NCBI GenBank assembly: GCA_965224745.1
Contig: CBDCZY010000004.1
Location: forward strand, 186,001-250,000
Source of the DNA: CBDCZY01 sp965224745
GTDB taxonomy: Bacteria; Pseudomonadota; Gammaproteobacteria; Methylococcales; Methylomonadaceae
Length of the DNA stretch: 64,000 bases
Direction of reading: 5' to 3'
A program made the position numbers and the translations under genes. The notes under the pieces are model-generated. The model saw only the letters and a list, made by a program, of their open reading frames with translations, was not told the DNA's origin and ran no database searches. Positions 18,179-27,525 of the stretch are shown in pieces; within the stretch, counting starts at the first letter, position 1, and every line of letters starts with the position of its first letter.

Positions 18179-19825
18179 GTGCCAAACCGTATGGCATTAC
18201 GCTGGGCAACAGCGGGAGCGATAGCGGGGTTTGATGGTGACCACAAAAGTAAAATAGAAACTCAGGTGATCAGTTTTGGTCAGTTCGTCGATGGTCTAGA
18301 GCGGGTAGCGAACGGTTTACTTAAGATTGGTATCGAAGCGGGAGACCGCGTTATTCTGTTTTTACCCATGAGCCTTGAAATGTATACTGCGATGTTTGCA
18401 ATTCAGCGTATTGGCGCTATTGCAGTATTTCTTGATTCATGGGCGCGTCGTGATCACTTGGGTGCCTGTGCCAGTTGCGTTAAACCAACAGCAATGATTA
18501 GCCACGCTTTGGCCTTTGAATTAATCGATGAGGTGCCTGAGTTTGATCAAATGCCCATTCGTATTATTGCAGGGTCAGGTAAAAATGACTCTTCCCAGGT
18601 AACATTAGAAGAGCTTTATAAATTTGATACCGGCGCACCTATTGCTGCGGTCGAACCCGAAGAAACAGCATTGGTCACGTTTACCACCGGTAGCTCAGGC
18701 GTACCTAAAGGCGCCAATCGCACCCATCGTTTTCTTTGTGCCCAGCATGAGGCCTTGAAAGCTGTTTTACCTTACAAGGCTGACGATTCAGATATGCCCG
18801 CGTTCCCGATTTTCTCGCTCAACAATCTCGCCAGCGGTGTTACAACGATAATGCCGGCTATTGATCTTGCTCATCCAGACAATACAGACTCAGCCGTTTT
18901 GGTCAGCCAACTCCTGAGTGAATCGATCAGTTGCACAACATTGTCTCCTGCCATGCTGAATGGAGTAGCCAGCTTTTGTATGGCTAACCACATTAGTATC
19001 GATTCTTTGCATCGTGTCATTACAGGCGGTGCTCCGATCAGCAAAGATAATGTACGGGCTTTTAAGTTGATAGCGCCCAACGCTGAAATTTGGATTTTGT
19101 ACGGCTCTACAGAAGTCGAACCAATGGCGCATATTGAGAGTAAAGAGATGCTTGCTCTATACGAAGATCCTGATCCAGAAATTATTGAAGAAGGCGTCAA
19201 CGTTGGAAAGGTCGATACTAAATTACGTTTTAAATTCATAAAACCCACAGCCGACAGTATCGATTTTTCGCGGACAAATTGGGATGTATTAGAAATGCCT
19301 AAAGGCAGCGTAGGCGAATTCATTGTTTCGGGAAACCACGTTTGTGAGGGCTATTACAATAATGAAGAAGCGTTTTTTAAATCAAAAATACGCGACAACA
19401 AAGGGGTCATCTGGCATCGCACAGGGGATTTGGCGCGCATTGATGGTAACGGTTATCTTTGGATAGTTGGGCGAATACACAATATGATTGAGCGGGCTAA
19501 CCAATATTTCTTTCCTGTCAGTGCTGAAATCATTTTAAAGCGCTGTCCTTTCGTTGAACGTGGCGCATTTTTGGGCTTTCCCGATGAGAAACTTGGCGAA
19601 CGCACAGCCGTAGTTATCGAATTCGCAGATTCCTTTAATGATGTTCGAAACGCAATTGCCGAAGTGCTTCGATTATTTGATAAGAACCATATTCTTGTCG
19701 ATTCATTTTACGTGATTAACACGATCCCCATGGATGCCCGTCATCACAGTAAGGTGGAATACAACGTTCTGCGCGACACCATCATTGAAAACAAATTTGA
19801 GGATTTATTATGCGCGCGAAAGTAG
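18179..19825 (+). CDS. ANL-superfamily AMP-dependent ligase, OleC-like
   Basis: At least 548 residues. Adenylation motifs are in order: 'TFTTGSSGVPKG' (about 175), 'YGSTEVEPM' (about 310) and 'HRTGDLARIDGNGYLWIVGR' (about 418-437), ending with 'PMDARHHSKVEYNVLR', which holds the catalytic lysine. The 'FPIFSL..GVTTIMP', 'YGSTEVEPMA' and 'DARHHSK' segments recall OleC beta-lactone synthetases and related fatty-acid ligases (judged from memory). It activates a carboxylate as the acyl-AMP. The start is uncertain: the frame is open from 18065 and reads plausibly, but there is no ATG/GTG/TTG before 18179 and no good ribosome site there. Confidence 0.83.
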   Translation: MPNRMALRWATAGAIAGFDGDHKSKIETQVISFGQFVDGLERVANGLLKIGIEAGDRVILFLPMSLEMYTAMFAIQRIGAIAVFLDSWARRDHLGACASCVKPTAMISHALAFELIDEVPEFDQMPIRIIAGSGKNDSSQVTLEELYKFDTGAPIAAVEPEETALVTFTTGSSGVPKGANRTHRFLCAQHEALKAVLPYKADDSDMPAFPIFSLNNLASGVTTIMPAIDLAHPDNTDSAVLVSQLLSESISCTTLSPAMLNGVASFCMANHISIDSLHRVITGGAPISKDNVRAFKLIAPNAEIWILYGSTEVEPMAHIESKEMLALYEDPDPEIIEEGVNVGKVDTKLRFKFIKPTADSIDFSRTNWDVLEMPKGSVGEFIVSGNHVCEGYYNNEEAFFKSKIRDNKGVIWHRTGDLARIDGNGYLWIVGRIHNMIERANQYFFPVSAEIILKRCPFVERGAFLGFPDEKLGERTAVVIEFADSFNDVRNAIAEVLRLFDKNHILVDSFYVINTIPMDARHHSKVEYNVLRDTIIENKFEDLLCARK

Positions 19826-20784
19826 TTGAAGAACGATCTCTATCCTTGGGAACACGTTGGTGGATATTTGTACAAGAGCGTTTTCCACTGGGCGAACATC
19901 TTGTCTCGATTTTATTTTTGGTTTTGGCCAATGCGATTGTTGCGATTCGGTTTCTGGAAACGACAATGAATCCCGGTAACATTGTGATTGCGCTTATTGT
20001 TAGCCTATTGTTTTTTTTTCGGCTGCGCTGTTTTGACGAAGTTAAAGACTTTGATATCGATAACTCAATTAATCAAGACCGCCCCTTGCCCCGAGGATTG
20101 TTAACAGTCAAACAGGTTAAGGAAATGTTTGTGTGTCTCACTTTGCTCGAGATTGGCTTGGTGTCATTGATTGGTAGTCCTGCGGTAGTCGTGCATTTAC
20201 TGGCAGTGGCATATAGTTACCTGATGTATAAAGAGTTCTTCATTGGCAAATATTTATCACCCCATCTCACTACGTATGCAGTGACGCATACCTTTGTGTC
20301 GGTGCTGGTGGGATATTCAATTTATGCACAAGTATTAAACCGTGAACTTTGGTTTATGCCCAAGGCTCTGCTTATATTTGGGTTCTGCAACTGGGCGCTC
20401 TTCAACCTTTTTGAATTCGCTCGTAAAACTTATGCAAAAGATGAAGAACGAGAAGGTATCGATACCTATTCTTCTTTGTTTCGCCCAATCGGGGCCGTCC
20501 TTTTGAGTATAAGTCAGATCATTGCAGCAGTGGCATTATTAGGTTACCTCGCTATTAATCAACCAAGTTTTTCAGACGTAATTAGTAGCGGTGGTTTATA
20601 TGTGCATTTTTGTATTGTCGTCATCGTTTTGGCCGCTGGAGTAATCTATGTGGCGCATCCTATTAGATCGACTGCCAGCCTTTTTCGAACTATTAGCTCC
20701 GCTTATTTTATTATTTTTTATCTCGTTATTGTGGTGCAAGGTTCTTCCTTATTGCCCCGTTCATTTTCCGTATTTTTGGATTAA
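19810..20784 (+). CDS. UbiA-family membrane prenyltransferase
   Basis: 324 residues with about eight or nine membrane helices. The first Asp-rich motif is visible as 'FDEVKDFDID' (75-84) followed by 'DRPLPRG' (90-96). The second acidic region is 'KDEEREGIDTYSS' near 205-217. UbiA enzymes move a prenyl chain to an aromatic or glycerol acceptor, and archaeal digeranylgeranylglyceryl-phosphate synthase belongs to this family. The gene overlaps the ligase by 16 bp, with GAGG before the ATG. The acceptor is unknown. With the CarS-like and CDP-alcohol domains two to six genes upstream, a lipid acceptor is attractive but inferred. Confidence 0.87.
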   Translation: MRAKVVEERSLSLGTRWWIFVQERFPLGEHLVSILFLVLANAIVAIRFLETTMNPGNIVIALIVSLLFFFRLRCFDEVKDFDIDNSINQDRPLPRGLLTVKQVKEMFVCLTLLEIGLVSLIGSPAVVVHLLAVAYSYLMYKEFFIGKYLSPHLTTYAVTHTFVSVLVGYSIYAQVLNRELWFMPKALLIFGFCNWALFNLFEFARKTYAKDEEREGIDTYSSLFRPIGAVLLSISQIIAAVALLGYLAINQPSFSDVISSGGLYVHFCIVVIVLAAGVIYVAHPIRSTASLFRTISSAYFIIFYLVIVVQGSSLLPRSFSVFLD

Positions 20785-20789
20785 CGTTG

Positions 20790-23474
20790 ATGCTGGTAGA
20801 AAAAAAATCTGTGGATTATTTCGCCAGGCATGAAGCGGGCGGGAAAGGCTACAATCTTTACTTATTATCCAATGCTGGCATTCAAATACCTGAATGGTTG
20901 GTGTTAGGAAAATCAGTGTTTGAGCAGTTTACTCTGAATACTGATATTACGTCGACCATCACCTTACAACTGAATGCTTTTCAAGCAAAGCAACAAACGG
21001 CTAAAGAAACATCCGACAATATTCAAGGGCGTATTATTGGTCAAGAGTTATCCACAGACATTAAGGCACTCATCGATTCAGCTTATGAAAAATTGAATCA
21101 GAGCATAGTTTCGGTGCGTTCTTCTGCCGCAGACGAAGATGGAGGAAAACATTCTTTTGCCGGCCAACTGTCGAGTTTTCTTTATGTGGACGGCATTGAA
21201 GATATTGCTCTTTATATCAAAGAATGTTGGGCTTCAGCATTCTCTGAAAGAGGTCTTAGCTACCGTGCTGAGAACAAACTGCCACTTAAAGGCATCTCCA
21301 TTGCCGTTATTATCCAGCACATGATAGACCCAGATGTCTCTGGTGTGGCTTTTAGCTGCGACCCTCTGACCGGAGCTGCTGACCAATATGTTTTGAGTTC
21401 TGTCTACGGTGCTGGTGAGGGTTTGGTGTCAGGAGAATTGGAATGCGACAATTATTGGATAAATTCTGAAAGTGGTTCAATCCTGAAGCAAGAAATTGTC
21501 AAAAAAACTTCTGCGGTTCGCCGACTTGGTTCGGGTCGCTGCTCAATAGATAGGGTTGCGCCGGAACTGCAAAACTTGTCGAGTCTTACAGCAGATGAAG
21601 TTAGCAAGCTCTACCGAGTCGTCAAATCAATCTTTGAGTTTTATAAGACCCCACAAGATATTGAGTGGGCGATAAAAGATAATAAAGTTTATGTACTACA
21701 AAGCCGACCAGTTACGACCATAAAGTTCAACGGCATAGGTTTTCCTAATCTTTGGGATAATTCTAATATCGTCGAAAGTTATGGCGGTGTTACCTCGCCC
21801 TTATCGTTTACTTTTGCCCTCGGGAACTATAAGAGCGTGTATATTCAGTTTTGCGAAATTTTGGGTGTGCCTGGAAGCGTTGTAAAAGATATGGAATATT
21901 ATCTTGGCAATATGCTCGGTTCGATCAATGGCCGTGTTTATTACAACCTTTATAACTGGTACAAACTAGTTGGCGTACTGCCAGGGTTTAAGTCGAATCG
22001 ACAATTCATGGAAACCATGATGGGAGTAGGACAATCGCTTTCGTCAGAAATAGAAGAACGTATACAACCACATCCTTCCTGGAATACATGGCTAGGCAAA
22101 TTACGCAAAATTCGCACCGGGATTTCGTTCGCGTATTATCATTTCGCGATTCAACCCATAGTCGATAAATTTCTCTCAGATTTTAATCACGACTACCAAT
22201 GCTTTCGTCAAAAAAAATTCACGCGAATGAGCAGCGACGAATTATTTCAGGAATATCTCCATCTAAATCGCACTTTCCTGGATAAGTGGAAAGCGCCGAT
22301 CATAAATGACTTTCTGTGCATGGTGCATTTTGGGCTGTTAAAACAGCTCACGTCCAAATGGCTGACTGATTTTGACCAGAATATCCAAAACGATTTGCTT
22401 GCAGGAGAAGGTGATTTAGAAAGTGCCGAACCCACTAAAATGCTGATCCGAATGGCCGGTGAAATAGTCGAGAATGAGGAGCTGCGTGCGCTTATCGAAA
22501 AGTATAGCAATTTTGAATTGATGGAGGCGTTAAACCAAAGCGAATTTCAGAGTTTTTATCAGCTGGTGGTGACCTATATTGATCGCTTTGGATATCGCTG
22601 CATGAACGAAATGAAATTGGAACAAACCGATTTTTATACCGATCCTAGCTTTGTTTTCCTATGTCTTAAGAATTATTTGAAGTCAAACACTACAGACATT
22701 GTCGCCTATGAAAAACGTGAAAAGGAATTACGTGCCGGCGCAGAAGAAAAAGTGACTGACGCATTACAGGGTTGGAAAAAGAAAGTCTATTTTTGGTCTC
22801 TAAAACAAGCTCGTAAAGCTGTACGCAACCGTGAAAACACACGCTTTGCCCGTACCAGAGCTTATGGTCTTTTTCGCTCAATTTTTAATTCGATGGGTGA
22901 TCGTCTTTCACAAGCAGGGATTATTGATCTGGCTGAGGATATTTTTTTCTTAACGATGGACGAAATTTATGGCATTTACCAAGGGACATTGACTGCTTAT
23001 AGTTTGCCCGACATTATTAAATTGCGAAAAAAGCAATATGCCCAATTCGAAGACACCGAGCCGAAAATTCGTTTTCAAACACGTGGCCCTGTTTATTGGA
23101 ACAACAACTATTTAGATGAGCCGGAACTACCCGTTGTAGAAGAGGGTGTAAATTACGATTTAAAAGGGCTAGCCTGTTGCCCCGGGCTTATAGAAGCCAA
23201 AGTTAAGGTCATTGATTCCTTACGAGGCGATATGAATTTAAACGGTGAAATTCTGGTTGCTAAACGCACTGATCCAGGCTGGGTACCGATCTTCCCTAGT
23301 GTTTCAGGGTTGCTTGTCGAGCGCGGTAGCCTGTTATCGCATTCCGCTATCGTGGCTCGCGAAATGGGTATTCCTGCGATAGTCGGGGTTAAAGGATTAT
23401 TGGCCACACTTCAAACGGGCATGGTGGTGCGAATGGATGGACAGAACGGTACGATTTGTATTGTAGAGAAGTAA
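20790..23474 (+). CDS. Pyruvate-phosphate-dikinase/PEP-synthase-like phosphotransferase (three-domain, rifampin-phosphotransferase-like layout)
   Basis: 894 residues. The N-terminal ATP-grasp domain (about 1-310) has 'SVRSSAADEDGGKHSFAGQ' and 'QDIEWAIKDNKVYVLQSRPVT'. A large variable middle (about 320-760) probably binds the acceptor. The C-terminal phosphohistidine swivel domain (about 780-894) has 'SLLSHSAIVAREMGIPAIVG' with His851. The lack of a PEP/pyruvate TIM barrel and the total length match dikinases such as rifampin phosphotransferase, which pass the ATP beta-phosphate to a hydroxyl. It may phosphorylate a lipid or isoprenoid alcohol for the CarS-like step. The better start is ATG 20790; an in-frame TTG sits at 20787. 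It is the last gene of the run. Confidence 0.85.
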   Translation: MLVEKKSVDYFARHEAGGKGYNLYLLSNAGIQIPEWLVLGKSVFEQFTLNTDITSTITLQLNAFQAKQQTAKETSDNIQGRIIGQELSTDIKALIDSAYEKLNQSIVSVRSSAADEDGGKHSFAGQLSSFLYVDGIEDIALYIKECWASAFSERGLSYRAENKLPLKGISIAVIIQHMIDPDVSGVAFSCDPLTGAADQYVLSSVYGAGEGLVSGELECDNYWINSESGSILKQEIVKKTSAVRRLGSGRCSIDRVAPELQNLSSLTADEVSKLYRVVKSIFEFYKTPQDIEWAIKDNKVYVLQSRPVTTIKFNGIGFPNLWDNSNIVESYGGVTSPLSFTFALGNYKSVYIQFCEILGVPGSVVKDMEYYLGNMLGSINGRVYYNLYNWYKLVGVLPGFKSNRQFMETMMGVGQSLSSEIEERIQPHPSWNTWLGKLRKIRTGISFAYYHFAIQPIVDKFLSDFNHDYQCFRQKKFTRMSSDELFQEYLHLNRTFLDKWKAPIINDFLCMVHFGLLKQLTSKWLTDFDQNIQNDLLAGEGDLESAEPTKMLIRMAGEIVENEELRALIEKYSNFELMEALNQSEFQSFYQLVVTYIDRFGYRCMNEMKLEQTDFYTDPSFVFLCLKNYLKSNTTDIVAYEKREKELRAGAEEKVTDALQGWKKKVYFWSLKQARKAVRNRENTRFARTRAYGLFRSIFNSMGDRLSQAGIIDLAEDIFFLTMDEIYGIYQGTLTAYSLPDIIKLRKKQYAQFEDTEPKIRFQTRGPVYWNNNYLDEPELPVVEEGVNYDLKGLACCPGLIEAKVKVIDSLRGDMNLNGEILVAKRTDPGWVPIFPSVSGLLVERGSLLSHSAIVAREMGIPAIVGVKGLLATLQTGMVVRMDGQNGTICIVEK

Positions 23475-23753
23475 ATGCTAACCGTTCTGTTTCAAAGGAA
23501 TCTACTGGTGCGTGTTGATAGTCCTCAAAATTTTGGTGCATCCCCGGCAACGATTAGCTGAGAACGCAGGCGTAATACGAGGAAGAGAGGCGCAATTCAT
23601 CACCATTTACATCCGCATTTAACAGTTTCAGCGTCAACAACCAAGGACAAAAAGTCGGTGTTGATGTTTTGTTCTTTCGTGGTTTCGAATTTGAAAAACC
23701 AACTTCTTATAGGTCAAAACGAGCAAGTAAACAAATCAACGCAGGAATAAAAT
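23475..23753. other. Intergenic sequence after the lipid cluster
   Basis: No supported gene. Short open stretches are interrupted by stops and read like decayed coding sequence, but no family can be named. No strong terminator hairpin was found directly after the 23474 stop. Confidence 0.4.
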
Positions 23754-24039
23754 ATGGCAACGACACCTATTCTCTGTAGCAAAAGCCAAGTCACAAATTT
23801 CAGAATTAATCGCTAAGAGTCGGTATTCTCAGGAGCGATTTATTATTACAACGCGCAATAAGCCTGTTGCTGCACTCGTTAGTCTTGATGATCTTAATAT
23901 ATTAGAACAAAACGAAGAAAAATATGGTTTGGCTGCTATCGCAGGAAGATGGCAAGGTTTTGATGAGGTCAGTGAAGCAATGGGAGATATAGAAAGTTTG
24001 CGTGCGAGTGGTGGAAAAGGGCGTGATGTTTCTCTTTGA
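23754..24039 (+). pseudogene. Frameshifted Phd/YefM-family antitoxin
   Basis: ATG 23754 opens 'MATTP' and then shifts by one base. From about 23770 the continuing frame reads 'FSVAKAKSQISELI', 'ERFIITTRNKPVAALVSLDDL' and 'GRWQGFDEVSEAM', the Phd/YefM antitoxin pattern, and ends at TGA 24037-24039. The shift near the start would stop normal translation, so this is a decayed antitoxin unless an internal start is used. It overlaps the remnant of its toxin partner. Confidence 0.72.
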
Positions 24040-24109
24040 CACGGATACAATTACCAATATCGTAAAACCTCAACCATCTCAAAAATTGTTAATTCTACTT
24101 TGTTAGATT
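24026..24109 (+). pseudogene. VapC-like PIN-domain toxin remnant truncated by a MITE
   Basis: ATG 24026, overlapping the antitoxin end by 14 bp, reads 'MFLFDTDTITNIVKPQPS', a typical start of a VapC/PIN toxin with the first catalytic Asp. After about 21 codons the frame enters the MITE terminal repeat at 24089 and stops there. The rest of the toxin is absent downstream of the MITE, so the gene is dead. Confidence 0.65.
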
Positions 24110-24260
24110 GCATGATTCAATTTTCCAAGATCGTCATTCCGGCAGGGATTGCCGGAATCCAGGCTCCAGGGACGGGTTTAAGCTTGCTATCCATGGCTCC
24201 TGATACCCGCCTCCAGGCTGGTATGACGAATTTGAATCATAATCTGACAAAGTGAATTAA
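24089..24260. mobile_element. 172-bp MITE, full copy 1
   Basis: Terminal inverted repeats of about 20 bp (consensus AATTCTACTTTGTCAGATTA) bound an interior that carries the palindrome 'ATTCCGGCAGGGATTGCCGG' and the complementary 'CTGGTATGAC' side. It has the same length as the copy at 40300-40471. It truncates the VapC remnant. No open reading frame is present, so it is non-autonomous. Confidence 0.75.
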
Positions 24261-24567
24261 GGAGAGTTTTAATTCCTTAAGGGCTTCCAACTCCTTCTGA
24301 TCAGGGTAATCGGGGTTAAAATTATAGATAGTTAAATCAATAAATTAGAGTTTAGCAAATTTCAAAAGATCATTGTTTTCTTGAAAATTTAGAGACTCAG
24401 TTTTTAACTCACTGATTGCAACGCGGTTTTAATAGTCAAGCTAATTTAAACCCGATTGCCTTGCGTAAAATAAATAACACTCTGTACAACAAAGAAACAA
24501 CCATGTAAATTTCATCTCTAACCATGACACAAAGGCTCAGTTGATCAATGACAGGAGTAACACGCTG
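24261..24567. other. Leader region of TPS exoprotein 2
   Basis: About 300 bp with no gene. The last 110 bp match the leader of TPS exoprotein 1 ('TGTACAACAA..GAA.CAACC' and 'CACAAAGGCTCAGTTGATCA'), so the duplication that made the paralogues included the upstream sequence. AGGAG precedes the ATG at 24568. Confidence 0.6.
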
Positions 24568-27483
24568 ATGAAAAATACTATCCAAAAATTTTCGATACAG
24601 GATTGTTTAGCCCTCATGATCGCCTGTTGCATCAGCCCATCGGCTCTCAGCGAAGTCACCCTCGACGGCTCGGTAGGAACCGCTGGGGCAATAAGTGGCC
24701 CGAATTACCAAATCACAGAAGAGGTCGGACAACGCGCAGGCAGCAATCTATTCCACAGCTTTGGGCAGTTCAACCTCAACAATACCGAAAGCGCCACTTT
24801 TAGCGGTTCAGCCGGCATTCAAAATGTGATTGGCCGGGTTACCGGCGGGCAAGCCTCCAGCATCGATGGCACCTTGCGCGTAACCATCCCTGATGCCAAT
24901 TTGTATCTGCTCAACCCGGCGGGGATACTGTTTGGGCAGAATGCCAAACTGGATGTCCCCGGCTCGTTCCATGCCAGCACGGCTGACCTGCTAAAGTTTC
25001 AAGACGGGGTACAGTTTGAGAGTGGTACTGCAACGCCTAACCCTATTTTAACAACCGCCCTGCCGGAAGCCTTTGGTTTTTTAGGCGAGAACCCAGCAGG
25101 GATTTCCGTAACAGGCGGCAATAATACGACACTGGAAGTGTCGAATGGTGAGATGATCTCCCTGGTAGGCGGTGATATCACAATTAAGGACAGCTCACTG
25201 TATGCGCCGGGAGGTCAGATCAACCTGGCCAGTGTGGGATCGGCAGGGGACGTTATGGTAACTGAATTAGGCTTGGATACCGCTTCGTTTGAAAGGATGG
25301 GCAATATAAGTATCAGTCAGGATCCACTCGTGCCATTTCCTCCAATAGAGTCAGGAGGTGTAGCGGCGAATATTGATGTCAGCGCTGATACTGCCGGTAA
25401 GGTGTTTATACGCGGAGGGCAGATGGTGATGGAGAGTGCTCACATTGCTTCTGAAACGAAAAATGGTGATGCGGGAGATATTACTCTAGAGGTTGATGAG
25501 CTTAAACTTACACAAAAATCACAAATCGATTCTACATCTATTGGTAGTGGAAATGGAGGCGATTTGAATATAGATGCTAATAGTATCTTAGTGGAAGGAG
25601 CTTCAAATGTTGGGCCTACGTTCAGCATTTCTTCATCCACAACAAATGCGGGTGATGCCGGAAACATGATAATCAAGTCAGGTGATCTTAACCTTCTCAA
25701 TGGCGCCCTCATAATAAGCACCACCGGAGATAAAGCTACTGGCAAAAGCGGAGATCTCAGATTAGAAGCTGATACTATCCTCTTTTCAGGAAACCAGGGT
25801 GGTATTCTTAACGTTGCTTTAGGAGAAGGTGATACAGGTAATATATCCGTTTTTTCCTCTAACAGGCTAGATGTGAAAAATGGCTCTGGAATAAAAGCCT
25901 TAACCAGTGACAAAGGTAATACCGGTAACCTGTTCGTAAAATCAAACGAAATAGTGTTAGCCAATGACGAAGTTTTTTTTAACGCTAATGCTGATGAAAC
26001 TTTAGCCTTAACAAGTATTAGTAATAATGTTTTTGGGGTAAAAGCCACCGGTAGTTCGGGTAACTTAACAGTCAAGTCTCGCGATTTGACCATAAGCAAT
26101 GGAGCAACAATTAACACCGCTAATTTAGGTTCAGGTAATAGCGGCGAGCTCTTTGTTGAATCAAATGAAATATTGTTAACGGCTGAAATCGATTCTGGCA
26201 AAAACTCAGGTGGGATTCTGGCTGTTTTAGGAACAAACAATACTGGTAATTCTGGTAACTTAACGGTTAAATCGTCCAATTTGGTAGTGCAAAATAAATC
26301 CGTTATAAGTGCCGCGAATTTGGGCGCTGGTAGCAGCGGTAACTTGGTCGTTGATTCTAGCAATATTATTCTAAATGAGTCGGGGGGGATCAACAATACA
26401 GTCGGAAGTTCTGGAACTATCGGCGAATTGACAGTTATCTCAGACAGTCTAAAAATTCTGAATGGAGCAGAAATCAATGCAAGTACATCTGGTATAGGAA
26501 ATGCCGGCAATATTACCATCAGGACTGATTATCTAACAGTCCAAAACAATGCTGCGGTAGGAACAGCGAGTACAAGTAGCGAAAATTTTGGTAGCAGCGG
26601 AAATTCTGGTAACTTAACAGTCTTCGCCAATAAAATTGAAGTACGTGAAAACTCCTTCTTACTGACTTCTACTCTGACAAATGGTTCAGCTGGAAATTTG
26701 ACACTAGTGGCCGACGATATTCTTATTTCTGACAAAGCAGCGATTCAATCTGGCAGTTTGTTTGAGGGTTCTAATTTTATTAACAATCCCGACATAGGCA
26801 AGTCGGGCAATATTGATATCACATTAAACGGTACACTTCGCTTAGAAAACGAAGCCTCTATCAATTCGTTTGCGTTGCAAGCCAATGCGGGAGATATAAC
26901 AATCAATAATGGAAATAGTGTGCAGCTAAGGAATGATAGTCTTATTTTAACAAGAGTAGGCCTTAACCAAGGAACAGGTGGAGATGTCCTGATAACTACC
27001 CCTGTTGTGGCATTAGATAACAGTCGTATTGATGCTCAAGCTTTTAAAGGCCGAGGTGGTGATATTGATATCACCGGTTTTCTGTTCAAATCTCCTGGCA
27101 GTGTGGTGACTGCTTTATCATTAGAGGGCATTGATGGCGAACTCAATCTCAGACCCGACACCAACATCAGCGGCAGTATCGCCGAACTGCCAGATACCTA
27201 CATGAATGCAGCCAATCAACTCAGTGAACGGTGCGCTGCCCGTTCTGGGATTAACTTGAGTAGCTTTGTTGTCAAGGGCAACGGCAGCTTGCCGATTGGA
27301 CCGGGTGATTTAACGCCTTCCAATTTTACGGACTATCCGTCGGTTAAAGAACCTCTTTCTCCAGAAACAAGCAATAAAGGCCATAAAGATTATGGTTCAA
27401 TAGATAATAAACTAGCATCAGTCCATGCTGGCTTAGACCATCGTTACTCTTTATTACCCGAAGGTTCAGGCTGTTCTGAATAG
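24568..27483 (+). CDS. TPS exoprotein 2 (filamentous haemagglutinin N-terminal domain, beta-helix repeats)
   Basis: 971 residues from ATG 24568 (AGGAG nine bases upstream; the frame is also open from TTG 24541). A signal peptide about 28 long, a TPS domain with NPAG at 116-119, a Gly/Asn/Ser-rich beta-helix ('GNSGNLTV' rungs) and a C-terminal tail with 'SERCAARSG' and a terminal 'GCSE' follow in order. Residues 1 to about 260 are near-identical to the other two paralogues; the centre is mostly different. A probable secreted surface protein using the TpsB at 30889. Confidence 0.9.
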   Translation: MKNTIQKFSIQDCLALMIACCISPSALSEVTLDGSVGTAGAISGPNYQITEEVGQRAGSNLFHSFGQFNLNNTESATFSGSAGIQNVIGRVTGGQASSIDGTLRVTIPDANLYLLNPAGILFGQNAKLDVPGSFHASTADLLKFQDGVQFESGTATPNPILTTALPEAFGFLGENPAGISVTGGNNTTLEVSNGEMISLVGGDITIKDSSLYAPGGQINLASVGSAGDVMVTELGLDTASFERMGNISISQDPLVPFPPIESGGVAANIDVSADTAGKVFIRGGQMVMESAHIASETKNGDAGDITLEVDELKLTQKSQIDSTSIGSGNGGDLNIDANSILVEGASNVGPTFSISSSTTNAGDAGNMIIKSGDLNLLNGALIISTTGDKATGKSGDLRLEADTILFSGNQGGILNVALGEGDTGNISVFSSNRLDVKNGSGIKALTSDKGNTGNLFVKSNEIVLANDEVFFNANADETLALTSISNNVFGVKATGSSGNLTVKSRDLTISNGATINTANLGSGNSGELFVESNEILLTAEIDSGKNSGGILAVLGTNNTGNSGNLTVKSSNLVVQNKSVISAANLGAGSSGNLVVDSSNIILNESGGINNTVGSSGTIGELTVISDSLKILNGAEINASTSGIGNAGNITIRTDYLTVQNNAAVGTASTSSENFGSSGNSGNLTVFANKIEVRENSFLLTSTLTNGSAGNLTLVADDILISDKAAIQSGSLFEGSNFINNPDIGKSGNIDITLNGTLRLENEASINSFALQANAGDITINNGNSVQLRNDSLILTRVGLNQGTGGDVLITTPVVALDNSRIDAQAFKGRGGDIDITGFLFKSPGSVVTALSLEGIDGELNLRPDTNISGSIAELPDTYMNAANQLSERCAARSGINLSSFVVKGNGSLPIGPGDLTPSNFTDYPSVKEPLSPETSNKGHKDYGSIDNKLASVHAGLDHRYSLLPEGSGCSE

Positions 27484-27525
27484 ATCTTTACCACTCACTG
27501 AAGATCACCCCTTTTACAGCTAATA

